Positions 1-8,229 of a stretch of 64,000 nt of DNA are shown here, in pieces. Positions within the stretch are counted from its first letter, which is position 1. Each line of letters opens with the position of its first letter. The position numbers and the translations under genes are program-made. The notes under the pieces are model-generated. The model did no database searches, was not told the DNA's origin, and saw only the letters and a program-made list of their open reading frames with translations. The stretch is from an uncultured Actinomycetes bacterium (lineage in GTDB: Bacteria; Actinomycetota; Thermoleophilia; Solirubrobacterales; 70-9). The stretch is from the NCBI GenBank assembly GCA_946482365.1, contig CAMLQY010000007.1, forward strand, positions 23,880-87,879, read 5' to 3'.

Positions 1-1
1 C

Positions 2-265
2 GTCATCCACCTGCGCGAGGGCACAGCCCGCCGGCTGGCGCTCTACCGGCGGCTGCTCGAGAACGAGATCCGCAGCCAGGTCCACTACATCCCCGTCTAT
101 CGCCACCCCTACTACCGCAGCGCCTTCGGTTACGAACCGGGCCTCTGCCCAGAGGCCGAGCGCCACTACTCCGGCTGCCTCTCCCTGCCCTGCTACCCGG
201 GTCTCGCGCCGGCCGAGCAGGACCGGGTGATCGAGGTCGTGCGCGAGGCGATGAGCGATGGCTGA
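2..265 (+). CDS. C-terminal part of a PseC-like sugar-nucleotide aminotransferase (5' truncated)
   Basis: Only the last 87 codons are inside the window; the reading frame is open from base 2 and ends at TGA 263-265. The residues VHYIPVYRHPYY and the closing LSLPCYPGL match the C-terminal part of DegT/DnrJ/EryC1/StrS PLP aminotransferases, especially PseC-type enzymes that aminate UDP-4-keto-6-deoxy sugars. The catalytic lysine would lie upstream of the window. The next gene, a nonulosonate synthase, starts 8 nt before this stop, so the two are translationally coupled. That context favours a role in pseudaminic-acid-like sugar synthesis, but family and pathway are inferred from a fragment. Confidence 0.75.
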   Translation, partial: VIHLREGTARRLALYRRLLENEIRSQVHYIPVYRHPYYRSAFGYEPGLCPEAERHYSGCLSLPCYPGLAPAEQDRVIEVVREAMSDG

Positions 266-1325
266 GCCCGCCGCCCTCCCCGCGAGCTTCGAGATCGGGG
301 GACGCCCGGTCGGCGGGGGCCACTCCACTTACGTGATCGCCGAGGCCGGCGCCAACCACAACCGCGACCTGGCGCTCGCACGCGAGCTGGTCGACGTCGC
401 CGCCGAGGCGGGTGCCGACGCGGTCAAGTTCCAGACCTACTCTGGCGAGGCGCTCTACTCGACGAAGACGCCTGACTTCGAGTACCTGGCGCCGATCACC
501 GACAAGAGCCCCTCCGAACTGCTCGAGGACATCGCCCTGCCCCGCGAGTGGCAGGTCGAGCTGCGCGACCATGCCGCCGCGCGGGGGATCGCCTTCTTCT
601 CCAGCCCCTTCGACGTCGAGGCGATCGCCGAGCTCGACGCGCTCGGCGTGCCGGCGATGAAGATCGCCTCCTTCGAGATCGTCGACCCGGTATTGATAGC
701 GGCTGCCGCCGCCAGCGGCCGCCCGCTGCTGATCTCTACCGGGATGGCGACGCTGGGAGAGGTCGAGGCGGCGCTGCGCGACGCCGTTGCCGCGGGAGCG
801 ACGGAGGTCGGCCTGATGCAGTGCACCTCGGTCTATCCCGCCCCGCCGGAGCGGGCCAACCTGCGAGCGATGGCGACGATGCGCACGGCCTTCGGCGTTC
901 CCGTTGGCCTTTCCGACCACACCACCGGGACCGCCGTGCCGATCGCAGCGGCGGCGATGGGGGCGGCATTCGTCGAGAAGCACTTCACCCTCGACCGCAC
1001 GATGGAGGGGCCCGACCACCCCTTTGCCCTCGAGCCCGGAGAGCTGAAGGCGATGATCACCGGCATTCGCGAAGCGCAGGCGGCACTCGGCGACGGCCGC
1101 AAGAGCGGGCCGGGCCCGGAGGAGGCGAAGGAGAACTACGAACTGGGGCGCCGCAGCCTGATCGTCGTCGGCGACCACCCTGCCGGCACCGCGCTGAGCG
1201 AGGAGATGCTGACCCGCAAGCGACCCGGCTTCGGCATCTCGCCCAGGGACCTGGACAAGGTCGTCGGCCGTACCCTGCGGGTCGCCGTCGAGCACGACGA
1301 CGTCCTCACCTGGGAGATGCTCTGA
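258..1325 (+). CDS. pseI: Nonulosonic acid synthase, NeuB/PseI family
   Basis: This 355-aa protein condenses phosphoenolpyruvate with an N-acylated hexose to make a nine-carbon sialic-acid-like sugar. Visible NeuB hallmarks are IAEAGANHN (27-35), KFQTY (57-61), a STGMAT segment and an EKHFTLDR motif near residue 240. A C-terminal SAF/antifreeze-like domain (about 295-355) begins at RRSLIVV. Length is normal for the family. It overlaps the upstream aminotransferase by 8 nt, and its stop overlaps the proposed start of the PseG-like gene. With PseC-, PseG- and PseH-like neighbours, pseudaminic acid is more likely than neuraminic acid; substrate specificity cannot be read from sequence, so the symbol is tentative. 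Confidence 0.85.
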   Translation: MAEPAALPASFEIGGRPVGGGHSTYVIAEAGANHNRDLALARELVDVAAEAGADAVKFQTYSGEALYSTKTPDFEYLAPITDKSPSELLEDIALPREWQVELRDHAAARGIAFFSSPFDVEAIAELDALGVPAMKIASFEIVDPVLIAAAAASGRPLLISTGMATLGEVEAALRDAVAAGATEVGLMQCTSVYPAPPERANLRAMATMRTAFGVPVGLSDHTTGTAVPIAAAAMGAAFVEKHFTLDRTMEGPDHPFALEPGELKAMITGIREAQAALGDGRKSGPGPEEAKENYELGRRSLIVVGDHPAGTALSEEMLTRKRPGFGISPRDLDKVVGRTLRVAVEHDDVLTWEML

Positions 1326-2236
1326 GGGCTCGGCTCCTCGCCGACGCGAGCACCGGAGTGGGGCTCGGCCACCTGGCCCGCTGCACGGCGCTTGCCTGCG
1401 CCCTGGAGGCCGAGGGCTTCGGGGTCGAGGCGTTAGGCCTGGGCGCCAGGGAAGAGATCGAGCTCGACGGCGTGCGCTGGGAGCCGTGGCAGCTCGACGT
1501 CGCCCTCGTCGAAGCGGTCACCGAGCCGGTCCCGGACCTGCTCGTGCTCGACACCTACGACCGCCTCGCCTGGCAGCGGGCCCCAGCACTGCCGCACCGA
1601 CTCCTCGCCGCCTTCTCGGACGCACTGCCGCATCCCGGCGCAGCCGGCATCGTCATCGGGCCCCAGTACGGCCCCGGCCACGACGACCCGGGCCTGGAGT
1701 TCGCCTGCCTGCGCCGGCCCTTCTGGGATGTCGCGCCGCGCGCGCTGCGGGACTCGCCGGAGCGGGCCCTGGTCACAACCGGGGGCGGCGACCTGGGCGG
1801 GCTGGCGGGTCGCATCGCGACGCACCTCGGCGAACGCCTGCCGCAGATCGAGATCGAGCTCGTCTGGGGGCCGGGATTCGCCGGCGAGCCGCCGCAGGGC
1901 GTCACGGTGCTCGAGCGCCCCACCTCGCTGCTCGAGCCGCTGCTGCGCGCCGACGCCGTCGTCTGCACGGGGGGCCAGACGATGCTGGAGGCGGCCGCGA
2001 CCGGGACCCCGGCGGTGGTGCTCGAGGGCGCGCCGAACCAGCGCCCGCAGATAGCCAGGCTCGCCGCCCGCGAGGCGATCATCCTCGCCGACGAGGAGGA
2101 GGTCCCGCTAACCCTCGAGGGTCTCCTCGGCTCGGCCTCGCAGCAGCGGAAGCTCTCCAGCCGAGCCCAGGAGGCGGTCGACGGGCGCGGGGCGCTTAGA
2201 ATCGCCGCAGAGCTCGCGACGCTGACCCAGCGCTGA
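1322..2236 (+). CDS. pseG: PseG-like UDP-sugar hydrolase with apparent CTG start
   Basis: The protein (304 aa from the proposed start) resembles PseG, which removes UDP from 2,4-diacetamido-2,4,6-trideoxy-altropyranose before the PseI step. The N-terminus carries ADAS..G.GHLAR, and the C-terminal half carries CTGGQTMLEAAATG, as in this GT-B-fold family. No ATG, GTG or TTG lies in frame between the upstream gene body and the conserved first strand. A CTG at 1322 overlaps the pseI stop (CTGA) and has GGGAG at 1312-1316, five bases upstream. From this CTG the conserved histidine of GLGH is residue 17, the position recalled for the catalytic His of Campylobacter PseG. Product call is good; the start codon is inferred. 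Confidence 0.8.
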   Translation: MRARLLADASTGVGLGHLARCTALACALEAEGFGVEALGLGAREEIELDGVRWEPWQLDVALVEAVTEPVPDLLVLDTYDRLAWQRAPALPHRLLAAFSDALPHPGAAGIVIGPQYGPGHDDPGLEFACLRRPFWDVAPRALRDSPERALVTTGGGDLGGLAGRIATHLGERLPQIEIELVWGPGFAGEPPQGVTVLERPTSLLEPLLRADAVVCTGGQTMLEAAATGTPAVVLEGAPNQRPQIARLAAREAIILADEEEVPLTLEGLLGSASQQRKLSSRAQEAVDGRGALRIAAELATLTQR

Positions 2237-2256
2237 GCGACTCCGGGGAGGAAGCC

Positions 2257-3513
2257 GTGTTACCGCAACATGGAGCGCACCGAGTGAGAGTGTCGAGACC
2301 GACAGCCGCCGTCGCGGCTGTGTCGATGCTGCTGGCCGTGCTCGCGGTCGCCGGCGGCACCGCGTCCGGGGCAGCCTTCCCGGGGGCCAACGGCCGGATC
2401 GCCTACGCCTCCAACCAAGGCGGCAACTGGGACATCTACTCGATGAACGCCGACGGGAGCGGCAAGAGGCAGCTAACCAGCGGCCCCGGCAACGACACCC
2501 AGCCCTCCTATTCCGCCGACGGCACCCGCATCCTCTTCGCCTCCAACCGGGCCGGCAACTACGACATCTATGCGATGAACGCGGATGGGAGCGGGGTGAC
2601 GCGCCTCACCGCCGACCCAGGCGACGACACGCAGCCTACGTTCTCCCCGGACGGCACCCGGGTCGCCTTCGTCAGCGTGCGCTTCGGCAGCTGGTACACG
2701 GACCTCTTCCTGATGAACGCGGACGGCAGCGGCCAGACTCGCCTCATAAGCCAGGGCGGCACAGAAGAGGCACCGACCTTCTCACCGGACGGCCAGCGGA
2801 TCGTCTTCGTTCGTACTCGCCAGTCCTACAAAAGCATCTTCTCCGTGAATACCGCTGGTGGAGAGCTGACCGGCCTCACGAACAGTGGCGCTGACGACCG
2901 CCGGCCCTCGTTCTCGCCGAACGGACAGCGGATCGCCTTCGCCAGCCGTCGCGACGGCCGCTTCGAGATCTACACGATGAAATCCGACGGCGGCGGGGCA
3001 ACCAAGCTGACCAGCGCGCCGGTGAGCCAGATGCCGGCCTACTCCCCGGACGGGCGCCTGATTGCCTTCTCCAGGGGAGGGAGCATTTACACAGTGGGCA
3101 GCACAGGCGGTGACGAGGTGAGGTTGACAAGGGAACCCGGCTCTCAGGCATGGCCGACCTGGCAGCCAATCCCCGGCGGCTCAGGTGGCGGCACGACCGG
3201 CGGAAAGGGCGCATCGGGTGGGAAGCTGAGGATCGGCAGGCCGATCCTCGACCGTCGCCGCGGGACCGCGAAGCTGCCCGTCACGGTGCCGGCGGCGGGA
3301 ACGCTGAAGCTGAGCGGCAAAGCGGTCAAGCCAACGCAGCGCAAAGTCGGAGGGCCGGCGACCGTGAAGCTCCTGGTCAAGCCCCAGGCGGGCGCACTGA
3401 GGGCGCTCGCCCAGACGGGCAAGGCGAGGGTGAAGGTGCTGGTCTCCTACGCCCGCAGGGGCGGTGACAGGGAAGTCAAGTCGAAGGCCTTCTCCCTGCG
3501 AAGACGCGACTAG
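2257..3513 (+). CDS. Exported TolB-like beta-propeller (PD40/WD40-like) protein
   Basis: This 418-aa protein starts at GTG 2257 with a GGAGG site five bases upstream. A signal peptide (about 1-37) has a hydrophobic core LLAVLAVAGG. It is followed by about seven repeats of the TolB/PD40 type, each with a pattern like MNADGSG..RLT and FSPDGTRIAF, spaced about 42-45 residues (38-290), which should form a beta-propeller. A Gly-rich linker precedes a basic beta-rich C-terminal domain (about 310-418) ending in SLRRRD, a tail that I associate with Solirubrobacterales surface proteins. It lies inside the nonulosonate cluster, 20 nt after pseG, but nothing in it indicates an enzymatic role. Ligand or partner is unknown. 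Confidence 0.8.
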   Translation: MLPQHGAHRVRVSRPTAAVAAVSMLLAVLAVAGGTASGAAFPGANGRIAYASNQGGNWDIYSMNADGSGKRQLTSGPGNDTQPSYSADGTRILFASNRAGNYDIYAMNADGSGVTRLTADPGDDTQPTFSPDGTRVAFVSVRFGSWYTDLFLMNADGSGQTRLISQGGTEEAPTFSPDGQRIVFVRTRQSYKSIFSVNTAGGELTGLTNSGADDRRPSFSPNGQRIAFASRRDGRFEIYTMKSDGGGATKLTSAPVSQMPAYSPDGRLIAFSRGGSIYTVGSTGGDEVRLTREPGSQAWPTWQPIPGGSGGGTTGGKGASGGKLRIGRPILDRRRGTAKLPVTVPAAGTLKLSGKAVKPTQRKVGGPATVKLLVKPQAGALRALAQTGKARVKVLVSYARRGGDREVKSKAFSLRRRD

Positions 3514-3522
3514 GATCCCCGC

Positions 3523-4077
3523 GTGAACGCGCTACGCCCCCTCGCCCCCCAGGACTCCCCCACCCTCCTGCGCTGGCGCAACCTCCCGGAGGTCGCCCGC
3601 TACATGCTCACGGACCACACCATCTCGGCGGAGGAGCACGCAGCCTGGTTCGATCGCACGCTGAGCCGCGACGACGTCAAGTACTGGATCATCACCGCGG
3701 ATGGCGTCGACGTCGGGGTCACGAACCTGACCGAGATCGACTACGACAACAAAACCTGCTTCTGGGCCTTCTACCTCGCCGACACGGCGGTCCGGGGGAA
3801 GGGGATAGGCGCCTTTGCCGAGTTCAGCGTCCTCGACCACGTGTTCCTCGAGATGAAATTCAGGAAGCTGAGCTCAGAAGTCCTGGCCTCCAACTCTCAC
3901 ACCTGGACCATGCAGGAACGGTTCGGCTTCGTCCGCGAGGGCTGCCTGCGAGAGCAGATCCAGAAAGCCGACGGGCCGGTCGACGTCTACCGCCTGGGGA
4001 TGCTCGCGCGGGAGTGGGAAGAGGTCAGGGAGGGCCACCGGCAGGCCCTTCTCGAAAAGGGAATACTCGCCCCCTGA
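3523..4077 (+). CDS. GNAT N-acetyltransferase, PseH/RimJ-like
   Basis: The 184-aa product has the RimJ/RimL-type GNAT layout: LRPLAPQDSPTLLRWRN at the N-terminus, a beta-bulge region with VGVTNLTEID, and the acetyl-CoA loop RGKGIGA near residue 90, followed by SNSHTWTMQERFGFVREG. This resembles PseH, which N-acetylates the 4-amino group of the altrosamine intermediate between PseC and PseG. Its place between pseG and a sulfotransferase in the same orientation supports that role. The start is GTG at 3523; no strong Shine-Dalgarno is visible. It could instead acetylate another amino sugar. Confidence 0.75.
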   Translation: MNALRPLAPQDSPTLLRWRNLPEVARYMLTDHTISAEEHAAWFDRTLSRDDVKYWIITADGVDVGVTNLTEIDYDNKTCFWAFYLADTAVRGKGIGAFAEFSVLDHVFLEMKFRKLSSEVLASNSHTWTMQERFGFVREGCLREQIQKADGPVDVYRLGMLAREWEEVREGHRQALLEKGILAP

Positions 4078-4082
4078 TCATC

Positions 4083-5114
4083 ATGTCCCCCTCCGATCCG
4101 AGCCCATACACGGCCGCCCGGGCTCGGCGGGAAGACGCCCCTACGTTGGGCTTCTTCGTCGTCGGTGCCGCCAAGGCCGGCACCACCGCCCTCCACCACC
4201 TGCTCCGCACCCATCCCGGGCTCTGCCTGCCCGAGGGCAAGGAGCTTCCCTACTTCGTCACCCCCAAGCACGCGTACTACGAGTCCCCCGCGGAGTTCTT
4301 CGCCGACGCCTTCGAGCACCGCGGCGAAGGGCAGCTGTGCGGGACGGTGACCCCGCAGTACCTCTACGGCGCCCTGCTCGGGCCGGACCGCTCGGCCGCC
4401 GCCTCCGACTCGCCGGAGACGGCGATCCCGAGCCGGATCCGCGAGGCCTACCCCAGCGCGAAGCTGATCGCGATCCTGCGCGACCCGGTCGCCCGGGCCC
4501 GCTCCCACCACCGCATGTCGGCGATGAGGGGCATCGAGCAGCGCCCCTTCGACGTCGCGATCGACGAGCTGCTCGCATCCGATGCCCTCGCCGAGGCCCG
4601 CCTGCGACCCGACGAGACCAACGGGTACGTCGTCCTCGGCGAGTACGGCCGACTGCTCGGGGGCTACCTCGACGTCTTCCCCCGCGAGCAGATGCTCGTC
4701 CTCTTCCAGGGCGATCTGGAAGAGGATCCGGGCGCCGTCTGCGCTGAGGTGTTTGGCTTCCTCGGCGTCGACCCCGGCTTCCGCCCGCCGAACCTCGGCA
4801 GCCGCTACCACGACGGCGGCAGCCACCGCCGTTTCGCCTGGCTCGACTTGACGAGCTGGCAGCGCGCCGCCCGCCGCTCGGCCCTGCTGAGCAGGCTCTG
4901 GCGACGGGCGCCCCGCTCGTTGCGGCGACGTACCCTCAAGCGCTTCAACCTCGCCTCCCGGCGGCTCTTCCTCTGGAACCGCGTCGCCGTAGACACCGCG
5001 GCGGAACCCGACACACCGAGCCCTGAGACCCTGGCCAGGCTGCGGAACCACTACCGCGAGGACGAAGCCCGCCTGTGCGAGCTCCTCGGCGCCGCCCCGC
5101 CCTGGGCCCCCTAA
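4083..5114 (+). CDS. PAPS-dependent sulfotransferase (heparan-sulfate/NodH-like fold)
   Basis: From ATG 4083 the protein is 343 aa; the frame is open upstream, but this ATG lies five bases after the previous stop. The 5'-phosphosulfate loop is GAAKAGTT (28-35) and the 3'-phosphate site is RDPVARARSH (133-142), the two signatures of P-loop sulfotransferases. The family moves sulfate from PAPS to a carbohydrate or similar hydroxyl. The gene ends the + strand surface-glycan run and is followed at once by a long hairpin. A sulfated surface glycan is a reasonable inference; the acceptor is unknown. Confidence 0.85.
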   Translation: MSPSDPSPYTAARARREDAPTLGFFVVGAAKAGTTALHHLLRTHPGLCLPEGKELPYFVTPKHAYYESPAEFFADAFEHRGEGQLCGTVTPQYLYGALLGPDRSAAASDSPETAIPSRIREAYPSAKLIAILRDPVARARSHHRMSAMRGIEQRPFDVAIDELLASDALAEARLRPDETNGYVVLGEYGRLLGGYLDVFPREQMLVLFQGDLEEDPGAVCAEVFGFLGVDPGFRPPNLGSRYHDGGSHRRFAWLDLTSWQRAARRSALLSRLWRRAPRSLRRRTLKRFNLASRRLFLWNRVAVDTAAEPDTPSPETLARLRNHYREDEARLCELLGAAPPWAP

Positions 5115-5117
5115 GCC

Positions 5118-5166
5118 CTTCCGGTGCGCCTTTCCCCCTTATAGCGGGGGAAAGGCGCACCGGAAG
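5118..5166. repeat. Palindromic repeat family 1, copy A (perfect 21-bp hairpin)
   Basis: The unit has 21-nt arms beginning CTTCCGGTGCGCC, which pair perfectly around the 7-nt loop TTATAGC. It starts three bases after the sulfotransferase stop and lies between convergent genes, so it may act as a terminator for both strands although it has no T-run. Related units occur at 37276, 55150, 55222 and 56180, all with a similar loop and the same orientation. Confidence 0.9.
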
Positions 5167-5185
5167 CGGCGGCGGTTGGGGCGGC

Positions 5186-6463
5186 TCAGGCTTGCGCAGG
5201 CTCCAGCCGGGCGGGGTCCGCCGGCGCCGCGGAGCCGGCCGCCTTCCTTTCCTGCGCCGTCCGCCAGAGGGCGGCGATGATGCAGACGAACATCGCGACG
5301 ATCTGAACCCTGTAGCGGAACGCGGTGCCCGCGTTGCCGGAGCTGAGCGCATAGGCCACCAGCAGGAAGAAGGTGAGGTAGATCAGGGGCCCGGCGCGGG
5401 CGATGATGCTCCCCCGGCTCCGGTACAGCGTCCTGATCAGGAAGAAGAGCGCCACGTAGGCTGCGGCTGTGCCCAGCAGGCCGAGGCCCTGGCTGATGTT
5501 GCCCAGCTGCCACGGGAAGGGCCGGACGAGGATGTCGAACGAGCGACGCGGCAGGTTCCTGACGACGGCGCCGCGGGTCGAGAAGTCGACCTGTTCCAGC
5601 TTCAGGTTCGCGTTGCCCGAGGCGTTGAATTCCTGGGGACGCTGGACGTTTTTCTCGAGGCTCTCGTCGGTCGAGGCCCGCAGGACGGTGGGGGCGGCAA
5701 CCGCGGCGAAGAGGATCACCGCGCCGACCAGGGCGAGGGAGCGGATGGCGGCACGGTGCTCGGCCCGCAACCCGGCGTGCAGCAGGATCGCGGCGCCCGC
5801 GGCGATCAGGAACCAGCCGGCGTACTGCCGCGTGGCCACCGCGACCAGGCAGCCGGCGACGACGATCAGCAGGTTGCGGGGCTCCCCCCGCTTCCAGACC
5901 TTGGCGCCGCCCAGGGCGACGAGGCCGATCGCCAGCAGCATGTTGGCCTCCTTGTGCAGGAGGCTGGAGAAGAAGATGCTGGCGGGCTCCAGGGCGAGCA
6001 GCCACATCGCCATCACCGAGGCCCGGGGGCCGGCCAGCTCGTAGACGGCGGCGGCCAGCAGGACCAGGCCGGAGACGGCGATCCCCACCTCGGCCACCCG
6101 CATCGCCAGCTCCGGCGAGTCGAACAGCGCTTGCTGCACGGCGAGCACGAAGACGTGAAGTTCCTGCAGCAGCGCGTTCGTCCACTCTCCCGAGCCGAAG
6201 GGCGTTTCGACTATCAGGTCGGCTTTGTCGCGGAAGATCAGCTCGTCGCCGCCGCGAATCTCCCGCGCCACCGGCGTCAGCGAGATCAGGCCGGCGGCGA
6301 GGACGCGCAGGGCGAGGGCCGCCATCGCCGCCGGGCCGACCGCGAACCCCGGCCTGCTGCGGCCGAGGGCGTTGACCAGGACGATGATCGCCAGCCCCCC
6401 CAGGGCGGCCATCGCCGTGGTCACCAGGACGGCGTGGAGGCTCTGGTCGGCGGTCGGCTCCAT
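5186..6463 (-). CDS. Polytopic membrane protein, possibly a glycan polymerase or GT-C-like enzyme
   Basis: From the ATG at 6463 the protein is 425 aa; an upstream in-frame start at 6526 would add 21 basic residues and overlap the promoter region of the divergent gene. It has roughly ten hydrophobic segments, with a larger non-membrane loop after segment 2 (GGDELIFRDKADLIVETPFG) and another around NVQRPQEFNASGNANLKLEQ. The end is a short Ala/Pro-rich tail. Such a layout occurs in Wzy-like polymerases and in GT-C glycosyltransferases, but I see no decisive motif. It lies between a sulfotransferase and a chain-length/autokinase gene, so a part in exopolysaccharide assembly is likely. Function is not assigned. 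Confidence 0.7.
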   Translation of the reverse strand: MEPTADQSLHAVLVTTAMAALGGLAIIVLVNALGRSRPGFAVGPAAMAALALRVLAAGLISLTPVAREIRGGDELIFRDKADLIVETPFGSGEWTNALLQELHVFVLAVQQALFDSPELAMRVAEVGIAVSGLVLLAAAVYELAGPRASVMAMWLLALEPASIFFSSLLHKEANMLLAIGLVALGGAKVWKRGEPRNLLIVVAGCLVAVATRQYAGWFLIAAGAAILLHAGLRAEHRAAIRSLALVGAVILFAAVAAPTVLRASTDESLEKNVQRPQEFNASGNANLKLEQVDFSTRGAVVRNLPRRSFDILVRPFPWQLGNISQGLGLLGTAAAYVALFFLIRTLYRSRGSIIARAGPLIYLTFFLLVAYALSSGNAGTAFRYRVQIVAMFVCIIAALWRTAQERKAAGSAAPADPARLEPAQA

Positions 6464-6582
6464 CTGCGCCTGGACGATAGCCGGGCGCCTGCGAGGAGGT
6501 GGCGCTTTCCCGCAACCCGACCGCACATGAAACCTGGCTGTCTATGGACGCCTATACCAGAGACCCGGCTGTCTTCGCCACC

Positions 6583-6588
6583 TATAAT
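6583..6588 (+). promoter_or_regulatory. TATAAT -10 box for the Wzz/autokinase gene (leaderless start)
   Basis: A perfect TATAAT stands 10 nt before the GTG at 6599. Transcription would begin close to that GTG, and no Shine-Dalgarno precedes it, which fits a leaderless mRNA. No good -35 hexamer is visible. Confidence 0.55.
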
Positions 6589-6598
6589 TCCGTCCTCT

Positions 6599-8149
6599 GT
6601 GACCGAGCCGCGCCAGGAAGGTCTTGACATACGTCAGTGGGGTCGCCTCGTTTGGCGCCGCAAGTGGCTCCTGCTCGCAATCGTGATCGTGATCCCCGTC
6701 GCCGTCTACGTGGGCTCCTCGCTGCTGCCGAAGACCTACCAGTCGCAGGCGACGATCAACGTCCAGGCGACTGCCGGAGCATCGACGCTGTTCTCGAACG
6801 TCAACGCCAAGTCCGACACCGACGAAGTGCAAACGCTTATCGGAACCACCGTGGTCGGCCGCCGCGCGGCTCGCATCCTGGGACTGCCCCCCTCCAGCGC
6901 AAGGGAGCTCCTCACCCACGTCTCGGTGGCCCCGACCAACCCCGCCGAAACCGACAGCAACTTCCTCACGATCACCGCGCAGGACTCCGACGCGGAGATG
7001 GCGGCGGCGATCGCCAACGCCTTCGCCCGAGCCGTCTCCCAGGCCAGGACGTCAAACGCGATCAGCAACATCGACCGCACGATCGAGACCCTGGAGACGC
7101 AGCAGGCCTCCAGCACCGACGAGTCCTCTCAGGAAGCGATCGCCGCCCAGCTGCAGGAACTGCGCGGCCTGCGGGCGACCCAGGCCGGGACGACGACGAT
7201 CGTCGAAGTCGCGACGCCGGCGGCGGCGCCGATTTCACCCAAGCCCAAACGCAACACGGTGATCGCGCTGATCCTCTCGCTGCTGATCGCCGCTGCGCTG
7301 GCGCCGCTGCTCGACCGCCTCGACCGGCGCATCCGCGAACCGGGCGAAATGGAGGATCTGCTCGATGCCCCCGTCCTGGCGATGATCCCCGACGACGCCT
7401 TCCCCGGCCACCCCCCAGGCCTGCACGTGCGCGAGTCCTTCCAGACGCTGCGCGCCAGCCTCACCTACTTCAACGTCGACCGCTCGCTCTCGACCCTGGT
7501 CATCGCCAGCCCGATCCAGCAGGACGGCAAGACGACGGTCGCCGTCAACCTGGCCCTCGCCTACGCCCTCGACGAACGCGACGTCGTCCTCATCGACGGA
7601 GACCTGCGTCGCCCCCAGGTGGCGGCCCGGCTGGGCAAGGAAGTCGATTTCGGCCTCGACTCGGTGCTGGTCGGCGAGCGGACGCTGGAGGAGACCCTCG
7701 TCAACGTCGACGCCGGCGCCGGACGGCTGCGCATCCTTCCCGGCGCCGCGCCGCCGCCGAATCCAGCCGTGATGCTCGGCTCGCAGCGGATGCGATCTCT
7801 GCTCGCCGAACTCTCCGAGCAGGTCGACATGGTCGTGATCGACACCCCCGGGCTGCTCGCCGTCAGCGACGCGATCCCGCTCTTCAGCCAGGTCGCGGGC
7901 AACGTGATCGTCTCGCGCCTGAACCAAACCCCGAAGGACGCAGTGCTTCGCGCCAAGCAGGTGATCAGCTCCGCCGGGGGGACCGTGCTGGGCAGCGTCG
8001 TCACCGGCGCCCACGCCGGGGGGATCTACGGCTACTACGGGTACTACGGCTACTACGGCGCCCAGAACGACCGCGACAAGGCAGAGTCGGGCAGGAACGG
8101 GCGTCTGCGCGACCTCGCCTTCCGCCGCTCAGGATCCAACGACTCCTAA
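6599..8149 (+). CDS. Polysaccharide co-polymerase/tyrosine autokinase (Wzz-CapB type)
   Basis: The 516-aa protein (GTG 6599) joins an N-terminal Wzz domain to a cytoplasmic BY-kinase. Transmembrane helices lie at about 22-42 and 219-240, with the extracytoplasmic chain-length domain between. The kinase has Walker A around GKT 310-312 (QQDGKTT), Walker A' VLIDGDLRRP and Walker B VVIDTPG. The C-terminus has the tyrosine cluster YGYYGYYGYYG near 477-487, the usual autophosphorylation site. Such kinases control polymer length and export through phosphorylation cycles. An upstream ATG at 6527 is possible, but the TATAAT at 6583 lies downstream of it, favouring the GTG. It acts at the inner face of the membrane with the nearby glycan genes. 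Confidence 0.9.
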   Translation: MTEPRQEGLDIRQWGRLVWRRKWLLLAIVIVIPVAVYVGSSLLPKTYQSQATINVQATAGASTLFSNVNAKSDTDEVQTLIGTTVVGRRAARILGLPPSSARELLTHVSVAPTNPAETDSNFLTITAQDSDAEMAAAIANAFARAVSQARTSNAISNIDRTIETLETQQASSTDESSQEAIAAQLQELRGLRATQAGTTTIVEVATPAAAPISPKPKRNTVIALILSLLIAAALAPLLDRLDRRIREPGEMEDLLDAPVLAMIPDDAFPGHPPGLHVRESFQTLRASLTYFNVDRSLSTLVIASPIQQDGKTTVAVNLALAYALDERDVVLIDGDLRRPQVAARLGKEVDFGLDSVLVGERTLEETLVNVDAGAGRLRILPGAAPPPNPAVMLGSQRMRSLLAELSEQVDMVVIDTPGLLAVSDAIPLFSQVAGNVIVSRLNQTPKDAVLRAKQVISSAGGTVLGSVVTGAHAGGIYGYYGYYGYYGAQNDRDKAESGRNGRLRDLAFRRSGSNDS

Positions 8150-8161
8150 GCAGGGTCTCCA

Positions 8162-8229
8162 AGGGCCATCGGGGTGCCTCCCCCAGGCCGCTTCGCGGGA
8201 GTTCCTGGGGGAGGCACCCCGATGGCCCT
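8162..8229. terminator. Long perfect hairpin between convergent genes
   Basis: Two 26-nt arms (8162-8187 and 8204-8229; core GGGGTGCCTCCCCCAGG) are exact reverse complements, separated by 16 nt that contain a smaller hairpin. It begins 12 nt after the autokinase stop and its last base touches the stop codon of the minus-strand glycosyltransferase. It probably ends both transcripts, though there is no T-run. Confidence 0.7.

Noticed and set aside
5075..6526. An upstream extension of the autokinase frame by about 480 codons
   Set aside because: The extension is antisense to the membrane-protein gene and low in complexity. The TATAAT promoter and GTG at 6599 explain the gene better.
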